From contig JAFEDD010000031.1 in NCBI GenBank assembly GCA_018241765.1, forward strand, positions 29,226-93,225: a DNA stretch of 64,000 bases, given 5' to 3'. Source of the DNA: Pseudomonadota bacterium. Its GTDB lineage: Bacteria; Pseudomonadota; Gammaproteobacteria; Burkholderiales; Casimicrobiaceae. A model generated the notes under the pieces. That model searched no databases and was not told the origin of the DNA. It was given only the letters and a program-made list of their open reading frames with translations. This document shows positions 54,241-62,423 of the stretch, in pieces. The stretch's first letter is position 1, and every line of letters begins with the position of its first letter. Position numbers and translations under genes: made by a program.

Positions 54241-54446
54241 CCTCATGGCAAGTCGTCCGTCTCGTCGCCGGCATCTTCATCCTGCTCTCGCTCGCGCTCG
54301 GCTCGCCGGGCAGTCCGATCTTCGTCAGCCAGTGGTGGCTCGCGTTCACGGCTTTCGTCGGCGCCAACCTGCTGCAAAGCTCGTTCTCGCGTTGGTGCCT
54401 GATGGAGTCGCTGCTGCGCAAGTTTGGGATAAAACCCGGTTGTTGA
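54237..54446 (+). CDS. DUF2892 membrane protein
   Basis: A 69-residue protein with two hydrophobic helices (about 5-20 and 30-46). It starts MTSWQVVRLVAGIFILLSLA and ends with CLMESLLRKFGIKPGC. This is the DUF2892 form, also found as the membrane anchor of YgaP, a rhodanese of E. coli. Cys54 and Cys69 flank the last part. The ATG overlaps the pump stop (ATGA), so it is expressed with the pump. The function of the free-standing form is unknown. Confidence 0.85.
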   Translation: MTSWQVVRLVAGIFILLSLALGSPGSPIFVSQWWLAFTAFVGANLLQSSFSRWCLMESLLRKFGIKPGC

Positions 54447-54486
54447 TCGCCATCCGTCGCAATCCACCGCTGCAAGGAGTTTCGCC

Positions 54487-54918
54487 ATGCTGCTAGCCTG
54501 CCCGAAATGCGCCGCCGTCAACCGTGTGCCGGACGAGCGGCGCGACGACAACCCGGTGTGCGGCGTCTGCAAGACGCCGATCGCCGCCGCCGCGCCGTTC
54601 GAGCTGACCGACCTCACGTTCGACAACTACGTCAAGCACACCGAACAGCCCATCGTCGTCGACTTCTGGGCGAGCTGGTGCGGCCCCTGCCGCATGATGG
54701 CGCCGCAGTTCGAGCTCGCGGCCAAGCAACTGCCGCACGTGCGCTTCGCCAAGGTCGAAACCGACTCCGAACCGCAGACCGCAGCGAGCCACGGCATCCG
54801 CAGCATCCCGACGCTGATCGTCCTCTCGGGCGGTCGCGAACTGGCCCGTCAATCCGGCGCCGCCACCGCCGCCGACATCGTGCGCTTCGTCGAGCGCGCG
54901 ATCGGCGGCAAATCCTGA
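54487..54918 (+). CDS. trxC: Thioredoxin 2 (TrxC)
   Basis: A 143-residue thioredoxin with the N-terminal zinc ribbon of TrxC: C5, C8, C25 and C28. The active site is FWASWCGPCRMM (C65, C68). The cis-Pro is in RSIPTLIVL. TrxC reduces disulphides in the cytoplasm and is induced under oxidative stress in E. coli. GGAG lies eight bases upstream. Its presence in an efflux operon suggests the exported compound or signal is thiol-reactive. Confidence 0.93.
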   Translation: MLLACPKCAAVNRVPDERRDDNPVCGVCKTPIAAAAPFELTDLTFDNYVKHTEQPIVVDFWASWCGPCRMMAPQFELAAKQLPHVRFAKVETDSEPQTAASHGIRSIPTLIVLSGGRELARQSGAATAADIVRFVERAIGGKS

Positions 54919-54930
54919 CTGGAGAGAGGT

Positions 54931-55410
54931 ATGTCCACGTCCCACGAGGTGCAACTGACGCAAGTGCACGACTATCAATTCGACGTTCGCTTCGGCAACC
55001 CTGCCATCGCGACACTGCGCACCGACGAGCCGCCACCGCTCGGGCAGGACGCCGGACCCGACCCGGCCTCGATGCTGATCACGGCGGTCGCCAACTGCCT
55101 GTCGGCGAGCCTGCTCTTCGCGATGCGCAAGTTTCGCAACGAGCCCTCGCCGATGAGCATCCGCGCCAGCGCCACGCCGACCCGCAACGAGCGCAACCGG
55201 CTGCGCATCTCGCTGATCGAGGTCACCATCCGTCTCGGGCAGCCGGCAGCGGCGATGACCTCGATCGAGCGCGTGTTGGCGCAGTTCGAAGATTTCTGCA
55301 CCGTCACCGCCAGTGTGCGCGGCGCCATCCGTGTCGCCGTCACCATCGAAGATCACGACGGCACCGTGCTGCATCGCTCCGAGGGTACGCCTGCCGCCGG
55401 CGCAGCGTAG
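54931..55410 (+). CDS. OsmC-family peroxidase-like protein
   Basis: A 159-residue OsmC/Ohr-fold protein. The peroxidatic Cys is C56 in ITAVANCLSASLLFAM and the resolving Cys C123 in FEDFCTVTASVR. These proteins reduce organic hydroperoxides or act on sulphur species. GAGAGG precedes the ATG. It closes the ArsR-regulated operon and supports a role in oxidant or reactive-sulphur defence. Convergent with the TPP enzyme gene after 41 bp. Confidence 0.87.
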   Translation: MSTSHEVQLTQVHDYQFDVRFGNPAIATLRTDEPPPLGQDAGPDPASMLITAVANCLSASLLFAMRKFRNEPSPMSIRASATPTRNERNRLRISLIEVTIRLGQPAAAMTSIERVLAQFEDFCTVTASVRGAIRVAVTIEDHDGTVLHRSEGTPAAGAA

Positions 55411-55451
55411 GGCGCCACACCGGCGGCCGCAACGGTCCGAACGGGCTGCCG

Positions 55452-56993
55452 TCAGACGATCAACTCGATCAGAAACGGGCCGTCCGCGGCGAAGCTCGCG
55501 CGCATGAGGTCGGCACACGCTTCGAGCGTCGTCGCCCGCGCCGCCTCCACGCCCATGCCACGGGCAAGCCCGACCCAATCGAGCTCGGGGTCGCCCAGTT
55601 CGAGCATGCCCAGCGCGGTCGGCCCGGGCGTCGCACCCACCGCGCGATATTCGCCGAGCAGGATGTTGTAGCGACGGTTGTTGATCAGGATCGTCGTCAC
55701 CGGCAGGCGTTCGCGCGCTTGCGTCCACAGCGATTGCAGCGAATACATCGCCGAGCCATCGGCTTGCAGGTTCAGCACGCGGCGCTCGCCCCCGGCGCCG
55801 ATCGCCGCCCCGGTTGCGAGCGGCATGCCGTCACCGATCGCGCCACCGGCCAGATGCAGCCAGTCATGCGCCGTCGCCGCGTGCGTATGCCGATAGAAGC
55901 CACGCCCGAAGGAGACGCTCTCGTCGGCGACGATGGCATGCTCGGGCAAGAGCGCGGCGACGGTCTGCGCAAGCCCGTCGGGCGATGGCGCGCCGTGCGC
56001 CGGTGACGGACGCGGGCCCGGATCGGGCGGTGCCACATCGGGCGCACCGATCGCCTCGGAGAGCGCCCGCATCGCAGCCACCGCATCTTGCTCGGGGCGC
56101 GCGAGGACGTGAAACTGCGCGTCGGTCGGATGTTGGCTCGAAGGCTCTCCCGGGTAGCCGAAAAAGCCAACCGCGGGCTTCGCCCCGACCAGAATCACAT
56201 GCTTGTAGGGCGCGAGCGCCTGCAACGCCGCCGACATCGCATACGGCACGCGCTCGATCGGTGCCCGACCGCGCCCGCGCGCCAGATGCGCCGCCGTATA
56301 CCCGGCGCGCAACGCGGCGCCACTGGCCGCGGCGAGCCGCCACGCCCAGCGCTGCCCCTCGTCGAGCACGGCCGCGCCGCCGACCAACAGCAGCACGTCG
56401 CGATGCTCACGCAGCCAGCGCGCGGCGATGTCGATGGCGTGCGGGTCCAGCGGCGCGGGAGGCGCAGGCTCCACCACCACCCCCACCGCGCCACCGTCCT
56501 GCCATGACACATCGGCGGGCAGAATCAGCGTGGCAATCTGGCCGGGCCACGTCTTCGCCGCAGCCACCGCCGCCGCGGCATCGGCGCCGAGCCGTGGTGT
56601 TGCGCTGCCGCTGCGCACCCAGGCCGATACCGTCCGCGCCAACGCATCGGTATCGGCCGTCAACGGCGCGTCGAACGGGCGGTGCCATGTCGCCTGATCG
56701 CCGACGATGTTGACGATGGCGCTGCCCGCGCGACGCGCGTTGTGCAGGTTCGCCAGCCCATTGGCCAAGCCGGGACCACAGTGCAGGAGCGTACATGCCG
56801 GGCGGCGGGCGATGCGGTAGTAGCCGTCGGCCATGCCGGTGACGACGTTTTCATGGAGGCCGAGCACACAGTGCATGCCGGGAATGCGATCGAGCGCCGC
56901 GACGAAATGCATCTCGCTCGTGCCGGGGTTCGCGAAACAGGCATCCACCCCCGACGCAAGCAACGTGTGAACCAGACTCTCGGCGCCATTCAT
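55452..56993 (-). CDS. Thiamine-diphosphate enzyme, acetolactate synthase large-subunit family
   Basis: A 513-residue TPP-dependent enzyme. The catalytic Glu is in LGLHENVVTGMADGYYR near residue 48. The TPP/Mg motif is LQADGSAMYSLQSLWTQARE ending in NN (ILINNRRYN). It is shorter than IlvB and lacks FAD-type residues that I can recognise in the central domain. Relatives include benzoylformate decarboxylase and other 2-oxoacid decarboxylases, so the substrate is open. No small regulatory subunit (IlvN) is adjacent. The gene is flanked by a repeat-rich region upstream. Confidence 0.85.
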   Translation of the reverse strand: MNGAESLVHTLLASGVDACFANPGTSEMHFVAALDRIPGMHCVLGLHENVVTGMADGYYRIARRPACTLLHCGPGLANGLANLHNARRAGSAIVNIVGDQATWHRPFDAPLTADTDALARTVSAWVRSGSATPRLGADAAAAVAAAKTWPGQIATLILPADVSWQDGGAVGVVVEPAPPAPLDPHAIDIAARWLREHRDVLLLVGGAAVLDEGQRWAWRLAAASGAALRAGYTAAHLARGRGRAPIERVPYAMSAALQALAPYKHVILVGAKPAVGFFGYPGEPSSQHPTDAQFHVLARPEQDAVAAMRALSEAIGAPDVAPPDPGPRPSPAHGAPSPDGLAQTVAALLPEHAIVADESVSFGRGFYRHTHAATAHDWLHLAGGAIGDGMPLATGAAIGAGGERRVLNLQADGSAMYSLQSLWTQARERLPVTTILINNRRYNILLGEYRAVGATPGPTALGMLELGDPELDWVGLARGMGVEAARATTLEACADLMRASFAADGPFLIELIV

Positions 56994-57063
56994 GTCGACC
57001 CTCCTCTGCGCAGCGCCCTCGCCACGGCCGGGAATTATCGGCGGTGCGACGACAAAATACGAA

Positions 57064-57237
57064 AGCCAGCGTAGCCTCGATGCAACGAAGTGGAATCGAG
57101 GGAGTCTGTCAGAAATTCTGTGTGCGAGAAGTCACCCCATTCACCAAGACAGCCAGCGTAGCCTCGATGCAACGAAGTGGAATCGAGGGAGTCTGTCAGA
57201 AATTCTGTGTGCGAGAAGTCACCCCATTCGCCAAGAC
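57064..57237. repeat. Two tandem 87-bp units each carrying a REP-like hairpin
   Basis: Two copies of exactly 87 bases (57064 and 57151) that differ at one visible base (TTCACC versus TTCGCC). Each holds CCTCGAT, a 13-base loop, and ATCGAGG, able to form a 7-bp stem. The same hairpin occurs elsewhere in the window, but this extended unit, with AGAAATTCTGTGTGCGAGAA, is duplicated only here. Confidence 0.85.
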
Positions 57238-57452
57238 AGCAAACCTCGAAAGACAAGTGACAAGTGCAACTCGGGTGGGGCGGGTTGCAGGCGTAGCGTT
57301 GCCACGCGAGCGACGAGACACACCACACCAAACCCACCAACAATCCCCTTTTGACAATCGTTGCCGCAAAACGGCGCCGACTTCTCTACCATGACCAACC
57401 TCCGACGGCCATCGAGCGAACCGCCGACACGGTCACGAACGCGATGCAGCGG

Positions 57453-57484
57453 CCCTCGATTCCACTTCGTTGCATCGAGGCTAC
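57453..57484. repeat. REP-like hairpin, inverted orientation
   Basis: CCCTCGATTCCACTTCGTTG and the following bases are the reverse complement of the hairpin at 57064. The stem is CCTCGAT/ATCGAGG. Being inverted relative to its neighbours, it forms a BIME-like arrangement with them. Confidence 0.8.
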
Positions 57485-57520
57485 GGGCTACGGCGCAGTT
57501 TCACGCGATACAGCTTGATG

Positions 57521-57605
57521 CTGGAAGGCGCATCCATAACGGGCTTGCGGCACGAAATGTGGCGAAAGTCGACTTGCAAACAGTAAAAATTCCATCAAAA
57601 AGCAC
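57521..57605. repeat. Degraded copy of the 115-bp inverted-repeat element
   Basis: The left arm is recognisable (GCGCATCCATAACGGGCTTG), as is the central GAAAGTCGA. The right arm has decayed to an AT-rich stretch ending CATCAAAAAGC. It fits an old insertion of the family at 39151 and 48438. Confidence 0.6.
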
Positions 57606-57755
57606 TAAAACGCAAATTTCATTTGTTAATCAATGGGTTAAATGAATTCCATATCGCGTATCGAGCGAACCGATGACGCGCCAATGGCGTCGCGACGTGA
57701 AAGTTGCCCTGCAAGCCGCACCAATCAACGGGATTGCGCATTCGACACGCCTACC

Positions 57756-57790
57756 AGCGTAGCCTCGATGCGACGAAGTGGAATCGAGGG
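57756..57790. repeat. REP-like hairpin
   Basis: AGCGTAGCCTCGATGCGACG and the next bases repeat the 57064 hairpin with one loop change (GCGACG for GCAACG). It lies about 60 bp before the antitoxin promoter. Confidence 0.8.
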
Positions 57791-57846
57791 AGCCAGTCCG
57801 TCGTCGCATGCACGAATGCGCCACGACGACAAAATACGAACGCGCG

Positions 57847-57870
57847 ATTCATACCGTATAATTCATACCG
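57847..57870 (+). promoter_or_regulatory. Antitoxin promoter with duplicated operator half-sites
   Basis: The decamer ATTCATACCG occurs twice (57847-57856 and 57861-57870). A perfect -10 hexamer TATAAT (57857-57862) lies between and overlaps the second copy. No good -35 is visible 17 bases upstream. AbrB-type antitoxins commonly repress their own operon, so these repeats are a good candidate operator. The ATG is 27 bp further on. Confidence 0.55.
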
Positions 57871-57896
57871 TTCCTTTCCTACTTTTGGGGTATGAC

Positions 57897-58280
57897 ATGG
57901 AAGCCACGCTCGCGGAACGCGGTCAGGTCGTCATTCCGAAGGCGATTCGGGACCAGCTCGGCCTCACCCCCGGCACGCTCTTGACCTTCACCGTCGAGGG
58001 CGGCAAGCTCATCGTGCGCAAGAAGGTCGACGACGCCTTCAGCCGCGCGCGCGGCATCCTGAAGCTCGAACCCGGCGAGACGGTCGACAGCATCATGCGC
58101 GAACTTCGCGGCCGCGCCCCGGGCGATCCGATCGAGCCGTGGGAGGAGCTGCGCGACGACATCTTCATCGCACCCGAAGTGCGCGCCGAACATGCCCGCC
58201 GCAAGGCCGAATGGCTGGCCCAGCAACCGAAGACGGCAACGCCCGCGCGCACGCCGCGCGCCCGAGCGGGCAAACGATGA
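57897..58280 (+). CDS. AbrB/SpoVT-type antitoxin
   Basis: A 127-residue protein. The first 45 residues are a swapped-hairpin DNA-binding domain: ATLAERGQVVIPKAIRDQLG, then LTPGTLLTFTVEGGKLIVRK. The C-terminal part, which has WEELRDDIF and a basic Ala-rich tail, would bind and neutralise the toxin. The ATG is the natural start of the AbrB domain; a longer in-frame extension runs through a REP repeat and is not coding. Its stop overlaps the PIN gene start (ATGA). Likely VapB-like. Confidence 0.88.
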   Translation: MEATLAERGQVVIPKAIRDQLGLTPGTLLTFTVEGGKLIVRKKVDDAFSRARGILKLEPGETVDSIMRELRGRAPGDPIEPWEELRDDIFIAPEVRAEHARRKAEWLAQQPKTATPARTPRARAGKR

Positions 58281-58678
58281 TCGCCGCCGATTCCAGCGTC
58301 TTGATCGACCTGTTGTTCGGCGGACCGCGCGCCGACCTCAGCGCCAGCGCCATGAGTGACGCCGCGCAGATCGGTCCGCTGGCGCTCTCCGAGGTGGCGA
58401 TGGCCGAGATCTGCGCCCACGGCGACAGCGAACAGACGCGACAGACGCTGCACAGCCTGGGTTTCGTTTTCTTGCCGACCAACGAGACGGCGGCGATTCG
58501 CGCCGGCGAGATGTCCAAGCGCTACCGCAAAAACGGCGGCAACCGCTCGCGCATCATTGCCGACTTTCTGATCGGCGCGCACGCCCTGATGCAGTGCGAC
58601 GCGCTCATCACCTACGACACCGGATTTCATCGCGACTATTTCAAGGGACTCAAGGTCATCGTTCCCGGCGAACCCTGA
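58277..58678 (+). CDS. PIN-domain ribonuclease toxin (VapC-like)
   Basis: A 133-residue PIN nuclease. Acidic residues expected in the active site are D5 in MIAADSSVLIDLL, E in LSEVAMAEI, and the pair in ADFLIGAHAL and YDTGFHRDYF. VapC-type toxins cleave tRNA or rRNA. It is translated from an ATG overlapping the antitoxin stop, the classic toxin-antitoxin layout. The acnB gene follows after 33 bp, so read-through is possible. Confidence 0.88.
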   Translation: MIAADSSVLIDLLFGGPRADLSASAMSDAAQIGPLALSEVAMAEICAHGDSEQTRQTLHSLGFVFLPTNETAAIRAGEMSKRYRKNGGNRSRIIADFLIGAHALMQCDALITYDTGFHRDYFKGLKVIVPGEP

Positions 58679-58711
58679 CCCATTCGAACACCATCTGTGC
58701 AGGAGAACACC

Positions 58712-61309
58712 ATGCTCGAAACCTATCGTCAACACGTCGCCGACCGCGCCGCGCTCGGCATTCCGCCGCTGCCGCTGACGGCAAAGCAGGTCGCCGCCGT
58801 CATCGAATCGATCAAGAATCCGCCCGCTGGCGAAGGTGAGTTTCTCGTTGAACTCATCAGCCACCGGGTGCCGGCCGGTGTCGATGACGCGGCCAAGGTC
58901 AAGGCAAGCTACCTCGCGGCCGTGGCCCACGGCACCGAGAAAACGCCATTGCTGTCGCGCGAAAGGGCGACCGAACTGCTCGGCACCATGCTCGGTGGCT
59001 ACAACATCACGCCGCTGATCGATCTGCTCGATGATGCCGCAGTCGGCGCCATCGCCGCCAGCGGCCTGAAAAAAACGCTGCTGATGTTCGACCAGTTCCA
59101 CGATGTGCAGGAAAAGGCGGATCGTGGCAACGTCAATGCCCGCGCGGTGCTGCAAAGCTGGGCCGATGCCGAATGGTTCACCAGCCGCCCCGAAGTGCCG
59201 ACCGCGTTCACCATCACCGTGCTCAAGGTGACCGGAGAAACCAACACCGATGACCTCTCGCCCGCGCCCGACGCCTGGAGTCGCCCCGACATTCCGCTGC
59301 ACGCGCTGGCCATGCTCAAGAACAAGCGCGACGGCATCACGCCCGAGGAGGACGGCAAGCGCGGCCCGATCCAGTTCATCCATGACCTGCGCGAACGCGG
59401 CAACCTCGTGGCCTACGTCGGTGACGTGGTCGGCACCGGATCCTCCCGCAAGTCGGCCACCAACAGCGTGCTGTGGTGGACGGGCGAAGACATCCCGTTC
59501 ATCCCGAACAAGCGCTTCGGCGGCATCTGCCTCGGCGGCAAGATCGCGCCGATCTTCTACAACACGATGGAAGACGCCGGCGCCCTGCCGATCGAGATCG
59601 ACGTCTCGCAGATGAACATGGGCGACACCGTGTCGCTCGCGCTCGATCACGCCACCGGCAAGGTCACCGCCAGGAAGGACGGCAAGCTCATCGCCGAGAG
59701 CGCACTGAAAAGCCTCGTGCTGCTCGACGAAGTACGCGCCGGCGGCCGCATCCCGCTGATCATCGGACGCGGCCTCACCGCCAAGGCGCGCGAGGCGCTG
59801 GGTCTGCCCGCCTCCACGCTGTTTCGGCTGCCGCAGGCGCCGGCCGACAGCGGCCGCGGTTTCACGCTGGCGCAGAAGATGGTCGGTCGCGCCTGCGGGC
59901 TGCCCGAGGGCAAGGGCGTGCGCCCCGGCACCTATTGCGAGCCGAAGATGACCTCGGTCGGCTCGCAGGACACCACGGGCCCGATGACGCGCGACGAACT
60001 GAAGGACCTCGCCTGCCTCGGCTTCTCGGCCGATCTCGTCATGCAGTCGTTTTGCCACACGGCCGCCTACCCGAAGCCGGTGGACGTCAAGATGCATCAC
60101 GACCTGCCGGAGTTCATGTCCACTCGCGGCGGCATCGCGCTGCGTCCGGGTGACGGCATCATCCACTCATGGTTGAACCGCATGCTGCTGCCTGACACCG
60201 TCGGCACCGGCGGCGACAGCCACACGCGCTTCCCGATCGGCATCTCCTTCCCGGCCGGCTCCGGTCTCGTCGCCTTCGCGGCCGCCACCGGTGTGATGCC
60301 GCTCGACATGCCGGAATCGGTGCTGGTGCGTTTCAAGGGCAAGATGCAGCCCGGCGTCACGCTGCGTGACCTCGTGCACGCCATCCCGCTCTACGCCATC
60401 AAGCAGGGGCTGCTGACGGTCGCCAAGCAGGGCAAGAAAAACATCTTCTCCGGCCGCATCCTCGAAATCGAGGGGCTGCCCGACCTGAAGATCGAGCAGG
60501 CCTTCGAACTCGCCGACGCCTCCGCCGAGCGCTCCGCCGCCGGCTGCACCGTCGCGCTCAACCAAGCGCCCGTCATCGAATACCTCAAGTCGAACATCGT
60601 GCTGCTGAAGGCGATGATCGCCGACGGCTATCAGGATGCGCGCTCGATCGCCCGCCGCGTCAAGGCGATGGAGGACTGGCTCGCCAATCCGAAGCTCTTG
60701 AAGGCCGATGCCGACGCCGAGTACGCCGCCGTCATCGACATCGACCTCGACGAAATCACCGAGCCCATCGTGTGCTGCCCGAACGATCCGGACGACGCCA
60801 AGACGCTGTCGGATGTCGCCGGCGCCAAGATCGACGAAGTCTTCATCGGCTCGTGCATGACCAACATCGGTCACTTCCGCGCTGCCGCGAAACTGCTCGA
60901 AGGCAAGCGCGACATCCCGGTCAAGCTTTGGGTGGCGCCGCCGACCAAGATGGACGCCCATCAGTTGACCGAAGAGGGACACTACAACACCTTCGGCACC
61001 GCCGGCGCGCGCATGGAGATGCCGGGCTGTTCGCTGTGCATGGGCAACCAGGCCCAGGTGAAGGAAGGCGCCACCGTCATGTCCACCTCGACGCGCAACT
61101 TCCCGAACCGCCTCGGCAGGAACTCCAACGTCTACCTCGGCAGCGCCGAACTCGCCGCCGTCTGCTCGAAGCTCGGCCGCATCCCGACCAAGGCCGAATA
61201 CCTCGCCGACGCCGCCGCCATCAACGCCGATGGCAGCAAGATCTACCGCTACATGAACTTCAACGAAATGCCCGACTTCGTCGAACGGGCCGAAGCGGCC
61301 AACGCATAG
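58712..61309 (+). CDS. acnB: Aconitate hydratase B
   Basis: An 865-residue AcnB. The N-terminal HEAT-like domain starts [20 protein letters not shown]. The swivel domain has [20 protein letters not shown]. Iron-sulphur ligands are the cysteines in [11 protein letters not shown] and GCSLCMGNQ. Arg and Ser contacts occur in [12 protein letters not shown]. It isomerises citrate and isocitrate in the TCA cycle. AGGAG precedes the ATG by seven bases; a GTG five codons upstream is less likely. A strong terminator follows. Confidence 0.96.
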   Translation: MLETYRQHVADRAALGIPPLPLTAKQVAAVIESIKNPPAGEGEFLVELISHRVPAGVDDAAKVKASYLAAVAHGTEKTPLLSRERATELLGTMLGGYNITPLIDLLDDAAVGAIAASGLKKTLLMFDQFHDVQEKADRGNVNARAVLQSWADAEWFTSRPEVPTAFTITVLKVTGETNTDDLSPAPDAWSRPDIPLHALAMLKNKRDGITPEEDGKRGPIQFIHDLRERGNLVAYVGDVVGTGSSRKSATNSVLWWTGEDIPFIPNKRFGGICLGGKIAPIFYNTMEDAGALPIEIDVSQMNMGDTVSLALDHATGKVTARKDGKLIAESALKSLVLLDEVRAGGRIPLIIGRGLTAKAREALGLPASTLFRLPQAPADSGRGFTLAQKMVGRACGLPEGKGVRPGTYCEPKMTSVGSQDTTGPMTRDELKDLACLGFSADLVMQSFCHTAAYPKPVDVKMHHDLPEFMSTRGGIALRPGDGIIHSWLNRMLLPDTVGTGGDSHTRFPIGISFPAGSGLVAFAAATGVMPLDMPESVLVRFKGKMQPGVTLRDLVHAIPLYAIKQGLLTVAKQGKKNIFSGRILEIEGLPDLKIEQAFELADASAERSAAGCTVALNQAPVIEYLKSNIVLLKAMIADGYQDARSIARRVKAMEDWLANPKLLKADADAEYAAVIDIDLDEITEPIVCCPNDPDDAKTLSDVAGAKIDEVFIGSCMTNIGHFRAAAKLLEGKRDIPVKLWVAPPTKMDAHQLTEEGHYNTFGTAGARMEMPGCSLCMGNQAQVKEGATVMSTSTRNFPNRLGRNSNVYLGSAELAAVCSKLGRIPTKAEYLADAAAINADGSKIYRYMNFNEMPDFVERAEAANA

Positions 61310-61358
61310 GGCGCGCGAGCACGGGTGCCAACCGGCACCGCGCGCCTCTCCCCTCACG

Positions 61359-61380
61359 CGGCGCCTTCGGGCGCCGTTTT
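61359..61380 (+). terminator. Rho-independent terminator after acnB
   Basis: CGGCGCC, the tetraloop TTCG, and GGCGCCG form a perfect 7-bp GC stem, followed by TTTT. It lies 50 bp after the acnB stop. UUCG is an exceptionally stable loop. Confidence 0.9.
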
Positions 61381-61581
61381 GCTTTGTTGCAGCGAGCCGA
61401 CAGATGCCACCAAGGCGCCGGGAAACCGACACGCGGCGCCCGTTCATCCCATCTGATGCTGGTATAAGAATTTGCCGCGCATCCAAGCGCAGCGCAGCGC
61501 GAAGGCACCCGGGGCGGCAGCCGTCACACGCGGCTTCCGTCCGGGTTCGAATCGATCCCAAGGTACTGGAAAGGCGTTGAC

Positions 61582-62409
61582 ATGGCACATGCAGAGTTGA
61601 TCCTTCCGGGGCGCTCCTTACGCCCCCTCATCCCCATCCTTGCCGCCGGGTTTCTGGCAGCGCTGTCGTCGGGCGTCGCGATCGCGGACAACGACCCACC
61701 GGGGTTCGTTGCGTCCTCGCCCGTGCAACCCGGCGCGCTCGGCGACGCGGACAAAGACCTCGTCTACACCCCGATCACGCCTTGCCGTGTGGCGGATAGC
61801 CGCTTGGCGATGGGCCCGATCGCGGCGGGCAACGCCCGCAACTACTACCTCGTGGGTCAGGGCACTTATGCCCCCCAAGGTGGCAGCAACACCGACTGCG
61901 GCACCTCGAACGTCACCGCCAGCGCAGTCAAGGTGTCGCTGACTGCCATCACGCCGACGCTTGGCGGTCTGGCAGTCATGTATCGCACCGGAGACCTGCG
62001 TCCGAGCATCACCTCACTCAGCTACGCGGCGGGGGCCGTCATCTCCAATGAGGTGACCGTGCGCGTCAACGCCGGATCGGCGGCGCTGTACAGCCAGCAG
62101 AACTCGCATTACACGATCGACGTCATCGGTTACTACGCGCCACCGGTTGCCACGGCCCTCGACTGTGTGAATTCCGGGTACGGCACGAATTCCATTTCCG
62201 CCGGATTCGACGGTAGCGCGTACGCCCCTGCGTGTCCTGCTGGATACACATCGACAGCCGTATTTTGCGATGGCGGTACGGGCGGGCCGGGCCTCACCAT
62301 CGAGGCCGTGTGGTGGGAAAACAGGTGCACCGCGAAAAACAACTCCGCCGCTCCGCTGGAACTCAGAGCGGCCCGACGCTGCTGCCGCGTCCCCGGAAGA
62401 ACCCCCTGA
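61582..62409 (+). CDS. Secreted Cys-rich surface protein with PCRxxDSR motif
   Basis: A 275-residue protein of unknown function. AAAGG precedes the ATG. The signal peptide spans about residues 13-36 (LIPILAAGFLAALSSGVAIA). The mature part opens with YTPITPCRVADSRLAMGPIA, a phrase I know from secreted beta-sandwich proteins of environmental bacteria. It continues as a beta-rich domain to HYTIDVIGYYAPP. The C-terminal 85 residues are rich in cysteine (DCVNSGYG, ACPAGYTS, VFCDGG, RCTAKN, RRCCRV) and probably disulphide-bonded. The next gene starts 15 bp later, so they form an operon. Confidence 0.65.
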   Translation: MAHAELILPGRSLRPLIPILAAGFLAALSSGVAIADNDPPGFVASSPVQPGALGDADKDLVYTPITPCRVADSRLAMGPIAAGNARNYYLVGQGTYAPQGGSNTDCGTSNVTASAVKVSLTAITPTLGGLAVMYRTGDLRPSITSLSYAAGAVISNEVTVRVNAGSAALYSQQNSHYTIDVIGYYAPPVATALDCVNSGYGTNSISAGFDGSAYAPACPAGYTSTAVFCDGGTGGPGLTIEAVWWENRCTAKNNSAAPLELRAARRCCRVPGRTP

Positions 62410-62423
62410 GCGGCGGAATCACC

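Larger units (their letters stand above)
56994..57896. other. Repeat-rich spacer without a gene
   Basis: This 903-bp spacer between the TPP enzyme and the toxin-antitoxin pair contains four REP-like hairpins, an 87-bp tandem duplication, a degraded copy of the 115-bp inverted repeat, and the antitoxin promoter. The phrase GACGACAAAATACGAA occurs twice, just before the first REP hairpin and again before the antitoxin promoter. The stretch 57600-57660 is AT-rich. I found no coding ORF. Confidence 0.7.

Noticed and set aside
57923-60166. 747-residue minus-strand ORF opposite the toxin-antitoxin pair and acnB
   Set aside because: Crosses three well-supported genes on the other strand and shows no domain.
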